A stretch of 64,000 nucleotides of DNA, from NCBI RefSeq assembly GCF_033063295.1, contig NZ_JAWJZH010000001.1, positions 1,612,001-1,676,000 of the forward strand, in the 5' to 3' direction. This DNA comes from Nitrosomonas sp. Is35. Its GTDB lineage: Bacteria > Pseudomonadota > Gammaproteobacteria > Burkholderiales > Nitrosomonadaceae. Made by a program: the position numbers and the translations under genes. The stretch's first letter is position 1, and every line of letters begins with the position of its first letter. Below the pieces are notes generated by a model. The model was not told the DNA's origin. It made no database searches and was given only the letters and a program-made list of their open reading frames with translations. Of this stretch, positions 9,758 through 19,439 are shown in pieces.

Positions 9758-11092
9758 TCAATCCGATGCGACGGCAAATAGATCGTGTGCATCGGAACCG
9801 GTAATTTCAACTGCAATAAAATCACCCGGTTGCACGTCACCGGCTTCTTCCACATACACCAACCCGTCGATTTCCGGTGCATCGGCGCTACTTCGCGCAA
9901 TGACTTGACTATCCACCAATTCATCCACCATCACAGTCATTTTCCGGCCGACTTTTGCAGCCAAGCGCTGACGGCTGATTTCTTCCTGTAATTCCATAAA
10001 GCGCCTGCGGCGGTCTTCCTTAATTTCTTCCGGCACGGCATCCGGCAATTGATTGGCTGCGGCGCCTTCCACTGCGGAATAAGCAAAACACCCAACGCGA
10101 TCCAGTTGCGCTTCTTGCAGAAAAACCAATAATTCCTCAAATTCCGCTTCGGTTTCCCCCGGAAAACCGACGATGAACGTGCTGCGCAATGTAATTTCCG
10201 GACACACCTGGCGCCATTGCTGAATTCTCGCCAGATTGTTCTCGGCGTTGGCCGGACGCTTCATCGCTTTTAAAATGCGCGGACTGGCATGTTGCAACGG
10301 TACATCTAGATAAGGCAGGATGCTGCCTTGCGCCATCAAGGGAATGACTTCATCGACATGCGGGTACGGGTAGACATAATGCAAACGCACCCAAACACCC
10401 AATGTGCCCAATGCCTGCGCTAATTCGGTCAAGCGCGTTTTAACCGGCCTGCCCTGCCAGAAACCGCTGCGGTATTTGACGTCAACGCCATACGCGCTGG
10501 TGTCCTGGGAAATGATTAACAATTCTTTAACTCCGGCATTCACCAGATGCTCCGCTTCTTGCATCACCTCATGAATCGGGCGGCTGACCAAATCACCGCG
10601 CATCGAAGGAATGATACAAAATGTGCAGCGGTGGTTGCAGCCTTCCGATATTTTTACATACGCGTAATGCCGCGGCGTCAGCCGGATTCCCTGCGGCGGT
10701 ATCAAGCTGGTGTAGGGATCATGCGGTTGCGGCAAATGCGTATGAATGGCCGACATCACTTCCGGCAGTGCATGCGGTCCGGTAACCGCCAATACTTGCG
10801 GGTGCGCTTTCTTGACGACGTCGCCACCCTCTTTAGCACCCAAACAGCCCGTGACGATGACTTTGCCGTTCTCGGCTAACGCTTCTCCAATAGCATCCAG
10901 CGATTCTTCCACAGCGCTATCGATAAATCCGCACGTATTCACAACCACCAGATCGGCATCGTTATACGATGGTGAAATCTCATAACCTTCGGCGCGCAGC
11001 TGCGTCAGGATTTGTTCGGAATCTACCAGCGCTTTCGGACAACCCAGTGAAATAAAGCCAACTTTATGCGAAGTTTGTTTTGATGTGGACAT
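9758..11092 (-). CDS. rimO: Ribosomal protein uS12 methylthiotransferase RimO
   Basis: Radical-SAM enzyme that adds a methylthio group to the conserved Asp of ribosomal protein S12. The N-terminal UPF0004 domain ([19 protein letters not shown]) holds the first cluster cysteines. The radical-SAM motif is [15 protein letters not shown] near residues 150-164. The C-terminal TRAM domain covers about the last 65 residues. At 444 residues it has family length. [12 protein letters not shown] distinguishes RimO from MiaB. Confidence 0.95.
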   Translation of the reverse strand: MSTSKQTSHKVGFISLGCPKALVDSEQILTQLRAEGYEISPSYNDADLVVVNTCGFIDSAVEESLDAIGEALAENGKVIVTGCLGAKEGGDVVKKAHPQVLAVTGPHALPEVMSAIHTHLPQPHDPYTSLIPPQGIRLTPRHYAYVKISEGCNHRCTFCIIPSMRGDLVSRPIHEVMQEAEHLVNAGVKELLIISQDTSAYGVDVKYRSGFWQGRPVKTRLTELAQALGTLGVWVRLHYVYPYPHVDEVIPLMAQGSILPYLDVPLQHASPRILKAMKRPANAENNLARIQQWRQVCPEITLRSTFIVGFPGETEAEFEELLVFLQEAQLDRVGCFAYSAVEGAAANQLPDAVPEEIKEDRRRRFMELQEEISRQRLAAKVGRKMTVMVDELVDSQVIARSSADAPEIDGLVYVEEAGDVQPGDFIAVEITGSDAHDLFAVASD

Positions 11093-11185
11093 GAATTAAG
11101 AATCAAATGGAAGTGTAAACGCTCTGCACAGCAATGAAGCGGGATTTTATAACAGCTAACCTGGAAAATGAGAAGGATATATGTG

Positions 11186-11413
11186 CTAAGCAGTTACGGT
11201 AAAACGCGCAGCATCGATGATAGACCACAAGTGAAAAATCCCGGCAATGACGGCTGGAATGATGAGTACCCAGAAAAAATAGCCAACAGCGGTGATCAAG
11301 AAAAACAGCAGTGCCGGGAGCAAGCGCCCTTGTACCAATTGTCCCAATCCCGGTATAAAAAAGCTGCATACAGCCGCAACGACATTTCCACCCGATCCTT
11401 GCCCCGTCATCAT
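11186..11413 (-). CDS. Small hydrophobic membrane protein
   Basis: 75 residues with two likely membrane segments: AAVCSFFIPGLGQLVQGRLL, where the PGLGQ motif recalls TM2-like small proteins, then PALLFFLITAVGYFFWVLII and a third hydrophobic stretch. The ATG at 11413 overlaps the TGA of the preceding gene (ATGA), and AAAGGA lies just upstream, so it is translationally coupled to the 242-residue gene. No function is known. Longer frames over the same bases look like shadows because they lack a comparable start. Confidence 0.7.
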   Translation of the reverse strand: MMTGQGSGGNVVAAVCSFFIPGLGQLVQGRLLPALLFFLITAVGYFFWVLIIPAVIAGIFHLWSIIDAARFTVTA

Positions 11414-12138
11414 TCTTCCTTTGTTATATTTTCATTCGATTCGCCGCGTCGTATTGTAGCTTCATTTATTAAAGAATGCTCGTATTCAATACCTATCGTA
11501 TCGCCCGCCATTTTCTTTTCGCGCACCTCTTCCAAATCACCCAGTTTAATTAAACGTTGCGATGTATCGTGAATAAGCTCGTCTAGTTTGGCGGCAGACT
11601 CGGGAGTCAATGTGTTATTTCTTTCGATTTCAAGTGTAAATAAATGCAAATTATTGAGAAAATTACCGGTGATATCCTGTACCGTGCGCATCGTCGCTTT
11701 CAGCACTCTTAACTTTTCTTCCCGCATTTCAATTTCTTTAACCGATTGCAGATACTTTAATCGCGCTTGATGCAATGCCGCCGTTTTATCCCGCTGTTTC
11801 AGCGCCAATATTGCGGTCAGCCAAATCACAAATAATGCGAGAAAACGATTGGCAAAAACTTGATAGAGCGGAATTTCACTGGATGGGGAGCCTAAATAGC
11901 CGACGCCGACCAATAATGTACAAATGAGAGCAATGATGAGGGTAAAGCGTTTTTCGGAAGATCTTAAAGAAATCAGTACAACAATTACATACAAAATACC
12001 GTTGGCAATACCGAGCGGCGTAGCAAGATCGATCAATAAAATGAACAGAGCAACCACTCCGCATTCCAGATAAACATTCAATTCAGTTGAATTCATGTTG
12101 TCTGATTGTTTTTCATTGCAGCGATTAAGATCAGGCAT
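11410..12138 (-). CDS. Membrane protein with sensor-kinase-like coiled coil, no catalytic domain
   Basis: 242 residues. The N-terminal half is hydrophobic with about four to five membrane segments (ECGVVALFILLIDLATPLGI to FLALFVIWLTAILAL), resembling the MASE-like sensor region of histidine kinases. A long helical region follows (HQARLKYLQSVKEIEMREEK), then a HisKA-like stretch (MRTVQDITGNFLNNLHLFTL). No ATPase domain follows: the protein stops about 90 residues later. The position of the phosphorylated His is taken by NFLNNLH, so it may be a degenerate kinase stub or a signalling adaptor. It lies downstream of cbbR. Confidence 0.6.
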   Translation of the reverse strand: MPDLNRCNEKQSDNMNSTELNVYLECGVVALFILLIDLATPLGIANGILYVIVVLISLRSSEKRFTLIIALICTLLVGVGYLGSPSSEIPLYQVFANRFLALFVIWLTAILALKQRDKTAALHQARLKYLQSVKEIEMREEKLRVLKATMRTVQDITGNFLNNLHLFTLEIERNNTLTPESAAKLDELIHDTSQRLIKLGDLEEVREKKMAGDTIGIEYEHSLINEATIRRGESNENITKEE

Positions 12139-12148
12139 TTAAATATCT

Positions 12149-12180
12149 CAATCCAAGAATGTAATCGTATTCTTGGATTG
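12149..12180. terminator. Perfect 12-bp hairpin after cbbR
   Basis: CAATCCAAGAAT (12149-12160) and ATTCTTGGATTG (12169-12180) pair perfectly around an 8-base loop. It sits between the cbbR stop and the start of the next minus-strand gene (12138). There is no clear T-run on the minus strand, so it may be a weak terminator, an mRNA-stabilising hairpin or an operator. Confidence 0.5.
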
Positions 12181-12218
12181 CATAGTAAGCTAGAAACTAA
12201 CCCTTATCAACACCCATA

Positions 12219-13133
12219 TTAATTTTTCGATTCATCCATCAATTTAGCCGCTTCCTTCAATAAAAATTCTCTGAAAGCATTGGCAACACTCGATAAGCGC
12301 TTATTTTTCCTATTCACGACATGCCAATAGCGGATAATCGGAAAACCTTGCACCTCAAGAATTTTTAAGCGGCCGGTCTCCAGTTCCAACTCAGCGGTAT
12401 GTTGCGACATGATACCCAATCCCATACCCGCCTGAACCGCTTGTTTGATCGCTTCCGTGGTATCCGTTTCCATCCCTTTATTAATACTGATTTTATGCGC
12501 GGCAAAAAAACGCTCCATGGCACTGCGCGTTCCCGAGCCCGATTCACGTACGAGAAAAGTCTCGTTGGCTAAGCGTTTAACCGGGATATTGTGCTCCTGG
12601 CATAAGGGATGATTAGGCGGAGCCACAACCACCAGCGGATTCTCCATGAAAGATTCACTATCGATATCGAGATTTTCGGGCGGTTGTCCCATGATCGCAA
12701 GGTCGATCAAATTATCGGTCAATTGCTTTAACACGGTTTCCCGGTTGGAAACATTTAAACTGACGGTCACGCCGCGAAAACGCTGACAAAACTTGGCCAA
12801 TAAATGCGGCGCGAAATAATTGGCCGTGGTAACCACCGAGATATTTAGCTTACCTCGCTCCATTCCTTTCAATTCGTCCAGCGCCACTTCCATGTCGGTC
12901 AATTGCTGCGAAATTGCCCGGCTGTATTGATATAGCTCGTGTCCCGCCTCGGTCAGATAAATTCGTTTACCCAAGTGCTCAAAAAGCGGCAAACTAATGT
13001 TATCTTCCAGTTGTTTAATTTGCATGGAAACAGCAGGTTGAGTCAAATGAAGCTCATCGGCGGCGCGCGAATAACTCAAATGCCGGGCAACCGATTCAAA
13101 TACTTTTAGTTGTCGCAATGTAAGATGAAGCAT
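12219..13133 (-). CDS. cbbR: LysR-type regulator CbbR
   Basis: Transcriptional activator of the Calvin-cycle genes. The 304-residue protein has an N-terminal winged helix-turn-helix (LRQLKVFESVARHLSYSRAA, HLTQPAVSMQIKQLED) and a periplasmic-binding-like effector domain from about residue 90. It is transcribed divergently from cbbL with about 196 bases between the starts, the classic cbbR-cbbL arrangement. CbbR proteins respond to metabolites such as RuBP or NADPH; which one applies here cannot be read from sequence. Confidence 0.92.
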   Translation of the reverse strand: MLHLTLRQLKVFESVARHLSYSRAADELHLTQPAVSMQIKQLEDNISLPLFEHLGKRIYLTEAGHELYQYSRAISQQLTDMEVALDELKGMERGKLNISVVTTANYFAPHLLAKFCQRFRGVTVSLNVSNRETVLKQLTDNLIDLAIMGQPPENLDIDSESFMENPLVVVAPPNHPLCQEHNIPVKRLANETFLVRESGSGTRSAMERFFAAHKISINKGMETDTTEAIKQAVQAGMGLGIMSQHTAELELETGRLKILEVQGFPIIRYWHVVNRKNKRLSSVANAFREFLLKEAAKLMDESKN

Positions 13134-13150
13134 ATATCAATTCAGTAAGT

Positions 13151-13176
13151 TTATTATAAGTATAACCTTATTATAA
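13151..13176. promoter_or_regulatory. Putative CbbR operator (direct repeats)
   Basis: TTATTATAA occurs at 13151-13159 and again at 13168-13176, a 17-base period; each copy holds the palindrome TTATAA. It lies just upstream of the cbbR start and some 18-40 bases upstream of the cbbL -35 box, where LysR regulators bind. CbbR sites generally contain T-Nx-A half sites. Assignment is by position and symmetry only. Confidence 0.45.
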
Positions 13177-13193
13177 ACATCAAAATTACTGAT

Positions 13194-13222
13194 TTGTTCT
13201 TATGGATAAATAGCGCTATAGT
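13194..13222 (+). promoter_or_regulatory. Sigma-70-type promoter of cbbL
   Basis: A -35 box TTGTTC (13194-13199) and a -10 box TATAGT (13217-13222) are 17 bases apart. Transcription would start near 13229, giving a leader of about 100 bases. The weak -35 box fits an activator-dependent promoter next to the putative CbbR operator. Confidence 0.5.
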
Positions 13223-13329
13223 GCGTTCCATAGATTTGAGTAGTCATGTTTGTTGTTTGTAACGCAATCTCCTCTCGTTTCTGTCTGTACTGTTGGCCGG
13301 AGTTGAGTGGAATTTAACTGGAGAAAATT

Positions 13330-14751
13330 ATGGCCGTAAAAATATATAACGCTGGTGTAAAAGAATACCGACAAACTTACTGGACCCCTGATTACACGCC
13401 ACTGGATACCGATCTGTTGGCATGTTTCAAGATTACACCACAACCCGGCGTGCCACGTGAAGAAGTTGCTGCAGCTGTAGCGGCAGAATCTTCAACAGGT
13501 ACCTGGACCACAGTATGGACCGATCTGCTGACCGATCTGGATTACTACAAAGGACGTGCTTATAAGATTGAAGACGTACCTGGCGATGACACCTGCTTCT
13601 ATGCATTCGTAGCTTACCCGATCGATCTTTTTGAAGAAGGCTCTGTCGTTAACGTATTGACCTCACTGGTTGGTAACGTGTTTGGTTTCAAAGCATTGCG
13701 TGCACTGCGTTTGGAAGATGTCCGTTTCCCAATCGCTTACGTCAAAACATGCGGCGGACCTCCAGCCGGTATTCAAGTAGAACGCGATCGTTTGAACAAA
13801 TATGGCCGTGCGCTGTTAGGTTGCACCATTAAGCCTAAATTAGGTCTGTCTGCTAAAAATTATGGCCGTGCTGTATACGAATGTCTGCGCGGTGGTTTGG
13901 ATCTGACCAAGGACGATGAAAACGTTAACAGTCAACCGTTTATGCGCTGGCGCGATCGTTTCGAATTCGTGGTGGAAGCTTGCCAAAAAGCCGAACGTGA
14001 AACCGGAGAACGTAAAGGTCACTACCTGAACGTGACAGCACCAACTCCTGAAGAAATGTACAAACGTGCAGAGTTCGCCAAAGAATTGGGCGCGCCAATC
14101 ATTATGCATGACTACTTGACCGGTGGTTTAACAGCCAACACAGGACTGGCTAACTGGTGCCGCAATAACGGAATGCTGTTGCACATCCATCGTGCAATGC
14201 ATGCTGTGCTCGACCGCAATCCGCACCATGGTATTCATTTCCGCGTTTTAACCAAAGTACTGCGTTTATCGGGCGGCGATCACCTGCACTCCGGTACCGT
14301 GGTTGGTAAACTGGAAGGCGATCGTGCAGCAACATTGGGTTGGATCGACACCATGCGCGATGAATTCATCAAAGAAGACCGCAGCCGCGGCTTGTTCTTC
14401 GACCAAGACTGGGGCTCCATGCCAGGCGTATTCCCAGTAGCTTCCGGTGGTATTCACGTTTGGCACATGCCAGCACTGGTTTCAATCTTCGGTGATGATG
14501 CTTGCTTGCAATTCGGTGGTGGCACCTTAGGTCATCCATGGGGTAATGCTGCTGGCGCCGCCGCTAACCGTGTGGCACTGGAAGCTTGCGTTGAAGCGCG
14601 TAACCAAGGTATTGAAATTGAGAAAGAAGGCAAAGCGATCTTGACCAAGGCAGCGAAAAGCAGTCCAGAACTTAAAATCGCCATGGAAACATGGAAAGAG
14701 ATCAAGTTCGAGTTTGATACCGTTGATAAACTGGACATCGCACACAAGTAA
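13330..14751 (+). CDS. cbbL: RuBisCO large subunit, form I
   Basis: Carboxylates ribulose 1,5-bisphosphate in the Calvin-Benson cycle. The 473-residue chain shows the carbamylated-Lys motif [17 protein letters not shown], the substrate-binding [13 protein letters not shown], and catalytic loop 6 [11 protein letters not shown]. The N-terminus ([20 protein letters not shown]) and the gene order with cbbS, cbbQ and cbbO fit green-type form IA. A GGAG ribosome binding site lies just before the ATG. Codons are smooth and C/T-ending, as expected of a highly expressed gene. Confidence 0.98.
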   Translation: MAVKIYNAGVKEYRQTYWTPDYTPLDTDLLACFKITPQPGVPREEVAAAVAAESSTGTWTTVWTDLLTDLDYYKGRAYKIEDVPGDDTCFYAFVAYPIDLFEEGSVVNVLTSLVGNVFGFKALRALRLEDVRFPIAYVKTCGGPPAGIQVERDRLNKYGRALLGCTIKPKLGLSAKNYGRAVYECLRGGLDLTKDDENVNSQPFMRWRDRFEFVVEACQKAERETGERKGHYLNVTAPTPEEMYKRAEFAKELGAPIIMHDYLTGGLTANTGLANWCRNNGMLLHIHRAMHAVLDRNPHHGIHFRVLTKVLRLSGGDHLHSGTVVGKLEGDRAATLGWIDTMRDEFIKEDRSRGLFFDQDWGSMPGVFPVASGGIHVWHMPALVSIFGDDACLQFGGGTLGHPWGNAAGAAANRVALEACVEARNQGIEIEKEGKAILTKAAKSSPELKIAMETWKEIKFEFDTVDKLDIAHK

Positions 14752-14765
14752 GCAATACATGGCCA

Positions 14766-14804
14766 AAGGAGAAAGGCTGATAATTAAGCACTGCTTTTCT
14801 CCTT
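14766..14804 (+). promoter_or_regulatory. Stem-loop between cbbL and cbbS
   Basis: AAGGAGAAAGGC (14766-14777) pairs with GCTTTTCTCCTT (14793-14804) through 12 positions, one of them G-U, around a 15-base loop. There is no T-run, so it is more likely a 3'-stabilising or processing hairpin that adjusts cbbL and cbbS message levels than a terminator. Confidence 0.55.
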
Positions 14805-14830
14805 CATCTCACTAAAGTTAAGGAAAAATA

Positions 14831-15187
14831 ATGAGCGAAGTAATCGATTACAAATCACGTGTTAGTGACCCAGCAAGCCGTAAATTTGAAACATTTTCTT
14901 ATCTGCCTGCAATGGCCGACAAGGATATCAAGAAACAAGTGGAATATTTAATCAGCAAAGGCTGGAACCCAGCGATCGAACATACCGAACCTGAGTATGT
15001 TATGGATTCCTACTGGTATATGTGGAAACTGCCTATGTTCGGTGAAACGGATGTAGAACGCGTTCTGGCAGAAGCCGCCGCTTGTCACAAAGCGAATCCG
15101 AACAATCATGTCCGTTTGATTGGTTACAACAATTTTAACCAGTCCCAAGGCACAGCCATGGTGATATACCGCGGCAAGACTGTTTAA
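14831..15187 (+). CDS. cbbS: RuBisCO small subunit, form I
   Basis: The 118-residue small subunit caps the L8S8 holoenzyme. It shows the family features [20 protein letters not shown] near residue 20, [19 protein letters not shown], and the C-terminal [28 protein letters not shown] precedes the ATG. It follows cbbL by 79 bases, the space being taken by a hairpin, and is followed by a terminator-like structure before cbbQ. Confidence 0.97.
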   Translation: MSEVIDYKSRVSDPASRKFETFSYLPAMADKDIKKQVEYLISKGWNPAIEHTEPEYVMDSYWYMWKLPMFGETDVERVLAEAAACHKANPNNHVRLIGYNNFNQSQGTAMVIYRGKTV

Positions 15188-15212
15188 GTAACACGGGGTT
15201 CGAACCCGCAAG

Positions 15213-15250
15213 ACCCCCTTCACCCTTAATTAGGGCAGGGGGTTTTTTTT
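15213..15250 (+). terminator. Rho-independent terminator/attenuator after cbbS
   Basis: ACCCCC (15213-15218) and GGGGGT (15238-15243) form an outer stem, CCCT and AGGG an inner stem, followed by eight T. It lies 56 bases before cbbQ, so it could lower cbbQO transcription relative to cbbLS. A 12-base palindrome GGGTTCGAACCC lies just upstream at 15195-15206. Confidence 0.8.
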
Positions 15251-15305
15251 CACCGGAATTTATTGTGCAAATTTTCGATAACGATAGTTCTCACAGGAGT
15301 TTGTC

Positions 15306-16112
15306 ATGAGCGATATCATCGACCAGTATCGTATTAAAAAAGAACCTTATTACCATTCCGTTGCGGATGAAGTAAAACTCTATGAAGCCGCCTATTCGGT
15401 ACGTATGCCGATGATGCTGAAAGGCCCGACCGGTTGCGGTAAAACGCGCTTCGTCGAGTACATGGCGTGGAAACTGAAAAAACCGCTGATCACCGTTGCG
15501 TGTAACGAAGACATGACTGCATCCGATCTGGTGGGCCGCTTCTTGCTCGATGCCAACGGCACGCGCTGGCAAGATGGTCCATTAGCAGTCGCCGCACGTT
15601 ATGGCGCGATCTGCTATTTGGATGAAGTTGTGGAAGCACGTCAGGACACCACCGTGGTAATTCATCCGCTAACCGACAATCGCCGTGTATTGCCGCTGGA
15701 GAAAAAAGGTGAGCTGATCCAGGCGCATGCGGATTTCCAGATTGTCATCTCGTACAATCCCGGCTATCAGAGCTTGATGAAAGATTTGAAGCAATCGACC
15801 AAACAACGCTTTGGTGCACTCGATTTCAACTACCCAAGTCATGACATCGAAAGCGAAATTGTTGCGCACGAATCCGGTGTGTCAGTCGATATTGCCGAAA
15901 AACTGGTATCGATCGCGGAACGCGCGCGCAATCTGAAAGGACATGGACTGGATGAAGGGATTTCAACACGGATGTTGATTTATGCCGGCAGCCTGATCGC
16001 CAAAAAAGTCGACGCGCATGCGGCTTGCCGCGTAGCTCTGGTGCGTCCGATCACCGACGATCCGGATATGCGCGATGCGCTGGATGCGGCAGTCAGCACG
16101 TTCTTTAATTAG
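15306..16112 (+). CDS. cbbQ: CbbQ, MoxR-type AAA+ RuBisCO activase subunit
   Basis: AAA+ ATPase that, with CbbO, removes inhibitory sugar phosphates from form I RuBisCO. The 268-residue protein has Walker [11 protein letters not shown] near residues 39-48, Walker [11 protein letters not shown], and an arginine-finger region after [20 protein letters not shown]. The C-terminal CbbQ_C domain follows. CAGGAG lies upstream of the ATG. cbbO follows 53 bases later. Confidence 0.95.
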   Translation: MSDIIDQYRIKKEPYYHSVADEVKLYEAAYSVRMPMMLKGPTGCGKTRFVEYMAWKLKKPLITVACNEDMTASDLVGRFLLDANGTRWQDGPLAVAARYGAICYLDEVVEARQDTTVVIHPLTDNRRVLPLEKKGELIQAHADFQIVISYNPGYQSLMKDLKQSTKQRFGALDFNYPSHDIESEIVAHESGVSVDIAEKLVSIAERARNLKGHGLDEGISTRMLIYAGSLIAKKVDAHAACRVALVRPITDDPDMRDALDAAVSTFFN

Positions 16113-16165
16113 AAGCTGTTATCCGCAAATAGGTTGATTGTTCTGAAACGTAAATAGGTGCTGTC

Positions 16166-18493
16166 ATGAGTATCAATCTGGACGATTACAAAGAATTGCT
16201 CGAGGATCTGGAGCCGGAATCGATTGAGCTGCTCCATCATGCTTGGCCTGAAGCGACTAAAACTTTTTCAGCGCGCGGGCTGGATAACTATCTGAAAGGC
16301 GCATCCGCGATTCGTGGATTAGGGCGCGGGCGCAGTTTAGTGGATTGCTGGATCGACGAAACGCCATTAGTCGCTAAAGAAATCGGTGAAGATATTATCA
16401 GTGATCTGGCGACCACTGTCCTTTCCCTTGCCTCAAGAACTTCTGCCTCTGTTATCGAATTGGTGTTAGCCACGGCCCCGACTGCCGCCAAACGGTTGGG
16501 CGATACACAGTTGTTCCAGAATTACTTGCAATTCCTGAATACGTTGATCGCCCAGGCGCCGCGTGGTATGCGTCCCATGCTTAGCAAACTGGACATTCTA
16601 TTCGGCCAGCTGACCCTCGGCGGTTTACGCCGCTGGGCTATGTGGGGCGCGCATGCGCATCGCACCAATTACGAAGAGCAAATTCGGTATTTTGGATTGG
16701 AATCGAAGGAATCGCTCGCGGTATTGCAAAAAGAACGTAAAGGCACGCTGTTCGTTGATGTGCAACGGCGTATCAATATGTATCTACGCGCTTTGTGGGC
16801 GCGTGATTTCTTCATGAAACCGACTTCCGGTGACTTTGAAACACGCGAAGGCTACAAGCCGTTCATCGAAAACTATTTCATTCACCTGCCCGATGCTTAC
16901 GATGCGTTCGGCGATGTTTCGGCGACCGAAGTCTACCGCGCCGCTGCCGCACACGCCGCCGCGCATTTGGTCGAAACCAAACAACCGATTTCCGCGGAAA
17001 GCTTGAATCCGCTGCAAATGGCGGTGATTTCCGTTATCGAGGATGCACGCATCGAAGAATTATCGATCCGCCGTTTTCCCGGATTACGTCACACCTGGTC
17101 GGTGCTGCACAGCGCCACGCCGGACATGAATGCGTCAATGGGTGATTACCTCAACCGTCTGGCACGCGCCCTGCTCGATCCGGATTACAAAGACAAAGAC
17201 CCGTGGATCGTGGAAGGACGCAAACTGTTTAAAGCCGCGAAAGACCAGCTTGATAGCCACAAGACGTCTTGGGATATCGGTGTGCAGCTCGCGCACAGTT
17301 TCATGAACAAAAAAATTCCATACAACCCGCGCACCGACGTGCTCACTGCACCATACCGTGACGACAACCGCTATTTCTGGGAATTCGAGGAATTCGACTT
17401 CAACAAATCGTTGTCCGCCGGATACGATGCGCCGAAACAAGTGCGGAAATACGTCAACGTGATGGAATTTGCCAATGAACTCGATGTAGAAACCGCCGGT
17501 GACGATGCAGAAGAAATCTGGGTCATGGGCACCGAATTCTTCCCGTACGAAGACATGGGCGTATCGTACAACGATATGGAAGGCAAGGAACCGGTGTCGG
17601 CGCCCTATCACTATTCCGAATGGGATTACCAGATTCAATTGGAACGCCCGGATTGGGCCACGGTGCAGGAGAAACGCGCCAAAATGGGCGACATGCAGTG
17701 CATCGACGATATCGCCAATCAATACAAGCGCGAAATCGCGCGCATGAAATTCCTGTTGGATGCCATGCAACCGCAAGGCACGCGCCGCATCCGCAAACTG
17801 GAAGACGGCGACGAAATCGACATTAACGCCGCGATCCGCTCGATGATCGATATCCGCATGGGCATGCAGCCCGATCCGCGCATCATGATGCGTTCGGTGC
17901 GCAAAGTGCGCGACATCTCGGTACTGGTGTTGCTCGATTTATCCGAATCGACCAACGAGAAAGTTGCCGGACACGACTACTCGGTGCTCGACCTGACGCG
18001 CCAAGCGACGGTATTGCTCGCCAACGCCATCAATAAAATCGGCGACCCATTTGCGATCCACGGCTTCTGTTCGGATGGTCGGCACGATGTTGAGTACTTC
18101 CGTTTCAAGGATTTCGATCAACCCTACGACGAAACTCCCAAAGCGCGGCTCGCTGGCATGACAGGACAACTTTCAACCCGCATGGGCGCCGCGATGCGCC
18201 ACGCGACGCATTACCTGAAATTGCAAAAATCGGCGAAAAAACTGCTGCTCGTCATCACCGACGGCGAACCGGCCGACGTCGACGTGCGCGATCCGCAATA
18301 CCTGCGCCACGACACCAAGAAAGCCGTGGAAGAAGCCGGCCGCTCGGGCATCCTCACCTACTGTATGAGCCTGGATCCGCGCGCGGATCAATACGTTTCG
18401 CGTATTTTTGGTGAACGCAATTACTTGGTGGTGGATCATGTGGAACGATTGCCGGAGAAACTGCCGGTGTTATATGCGGGGTTGACGCGGTAA
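16166..18493 (+). CDS. cbbO: CbbO, VWA-domain RuBisCO activase adaptor
   Basis: Partner of CbbQ; its VWA domain binds RuBisCO so the CbbQ ring can remodel it. The 775-residue protein is alpha-helical in its N-terminal two thirds; the C-terminal VWA domain has a MIDAS motif in VLVLLDLSESTNE (DxSxS) near residue 590 and a final acid in VITDGEPADVD. Its last ~150 bases have a degenerate second copy at 19440-19578. Confidence 0.94.
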   Translation: MSINLDDYKELLEDLEPESIELLHHAWPEATKTFSARGLDNYLKGASAIRGLGRGRSLVDCWIDETPLVAKEIGEDIISDLATTVLSLASRTSASVIELVLATAPTAAKRLGDTQLFQNYLQFLNTLIAQAPRGMRPMLSKLDILFGQLTLGGLRRWAMWGAHAHRTNYEEQIRYFGLESKESLAVLQKERKGTLFVDVQRRINMYLRALWARDFFMKPTSGDFETREGYKPFIENYFIHLPDAYDAFGDVSATEVYRAAAAHAAAHLVETKQPISAESLNPLQMAVISVIEDARIEELSIRRFPGLRHTWSVLHSATPDMNASMGDYLNRLARALLDPDYKDKDPWIVEGRKLFKAAKDQLDSHKTSWDIGVQLAHSFMNKKIPYNPRTDVLTAPYRDDNRYFWEFEEFDFNKSLSAGYDAPKQVRKYVNVMEFANELDVETAGDDAEEIWVMGTEFFPYEDMGVSYNDMEGKEPVSAPYHYSEWDYQIQLERPDWATVQEKRAKMGDMQCIDDIANQYKREIARMKFLLDAMQPQGTRRIRKLEDGDEIDINAAIRSMIDIRMGMQPDPRIMMRSVRKVRDISVLVLLDLSESTNEKVAGHDYSVLDLTRQATVLLANAINKIGDPFAIHGFCSDGRHDVEYFRFKDFDQPYDETPKARLAGMTGQLSTRMGAAMRHATHYLKLQKSAKKLLLVITDGEPADVDVRDPQYLRHDTKKAVEEAGRSGILTYCMSLDPRADQYVSRIFGERNYLVVDHVERLPEKLPVLYAGLTR

Positions 18494-18621
18494 TGCGCTC
18501 GCAGGTTTTAAACATTCATGCGGTGCATTAATGGTACGATTAGAAATATTTAAATCGCCAGTAGTGGCTTTTAAATTAAAAACAATAACGTACCCTATCT
18601 TATATAAGAAGTGAGACAACA

Positions 18622-19332
18622 ATGAAAAATAATAAAATTTACTCATCCGTCATATTGGCATTGATACTTTCCGCGGCTATATCGAAAGCCCATGCAGGTC
18701 CTGAAGAAATACCCGGAACAAACTTAACGGTCGATTTTGCAGAATCAGTGCTCTCCGGCGGCGGCCGATTGATTCGTGCGACAAACATTCCGGTGCAATC
18801 CGCGGGAACCACCGTTTACTACGATGTAGAGATGGATTTCAGTACGTTAGCCGATGGATCGTTCGGAGCAAAACTAATTTCTGCGACGCCATCGACCGGC
18901 CCTGTTGCTCCGACTTCCGTCAGTACCATGAATTTCTTGCCCGGCACCTATGCTGGCATCGTATCAGGTGCACCAGCCGCAGCACTTCCTTGCTTTTTCT
19001 CGCTAGAAGCCCCGTCGATCGGAGCAGATGGCCGCCGTACTTACATACTGACCATTACGTCCAGCGGAACCGGCTGTCCGGCGGGGGTCACTTCATACAG
19101 CTGGCAAACTGGCCCTGCAGCTAACAACAGTATCATCAGTTCAGGTTTTTCAAGAGAAGGCAGCAATTTCGAGACCCAAAGCTCGCTGACCTACTCTTAC
19201 GGTACGGAAATAAGTTCGGCAGGAGCGACTGTCAGAACACAGCAAATTGGCGACACACTGACAATTGAACAAGTGAATACCTCCGCATCAACTTTTTCCG
19301 GAGCCAAAAAACTTACCCTGATCAAGCAATAA
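18622..19332 (+). CDS. Secreted protein of unknown function
   Basis: 236 residues. An N-terminal signal peptide (IYSSVILALILSAAISKAHA) with a probable AHA-G cleavage is followed by a Ser/Thr/Gly-rich, probably beta-rich domain with two cysteines (LPCFFSLEAP and SGTGCPAG) that may form a disulfide. I do not recognise a family. It stands between cbbO and a degenerate copy of the cbbO 3' end, so it looks like an inserted or rearranged piece. There is no clear operon link to cbbO, from which it is separated by 128 AT-rich bases. Confidence 0.7.
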   Translation: MKNNKIYSSVILALILSAAISKAHAGPEEIPGTNLTVDFAESVLSGGGRLIRATNIPVQSAGTTVYYDVEMDFSTLADGSFGAKLISATPSTGPVAPTSVSTMNFLPGTYAGIVSGAPAAALPCFFSLEAPSIGADGRRTYILTITSSGTGCPAGVTSYSWQTGPAANNSIISSGFSREGSNFETQSSLTYSYGTEISSAGATVRTQQIGDTLTIEQVNTSASTFSGAKKLTLIKQ

Positions 19333-19439
19333 TGAGCTGAAAATCTGCTTGGTATTAGTAAATACGTTTTACCGGCGCGGTGTGCAATGAATATTTCCGC
19401 GCCTTTCCAGCTTTGTAAATAAACTCATCAGAAATTGAT

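Noticed and set aside
17135..17776. 213-residue minus-strand frame within cbbO
   Set aside because: Shadow of cbbO; no start signal or domain.
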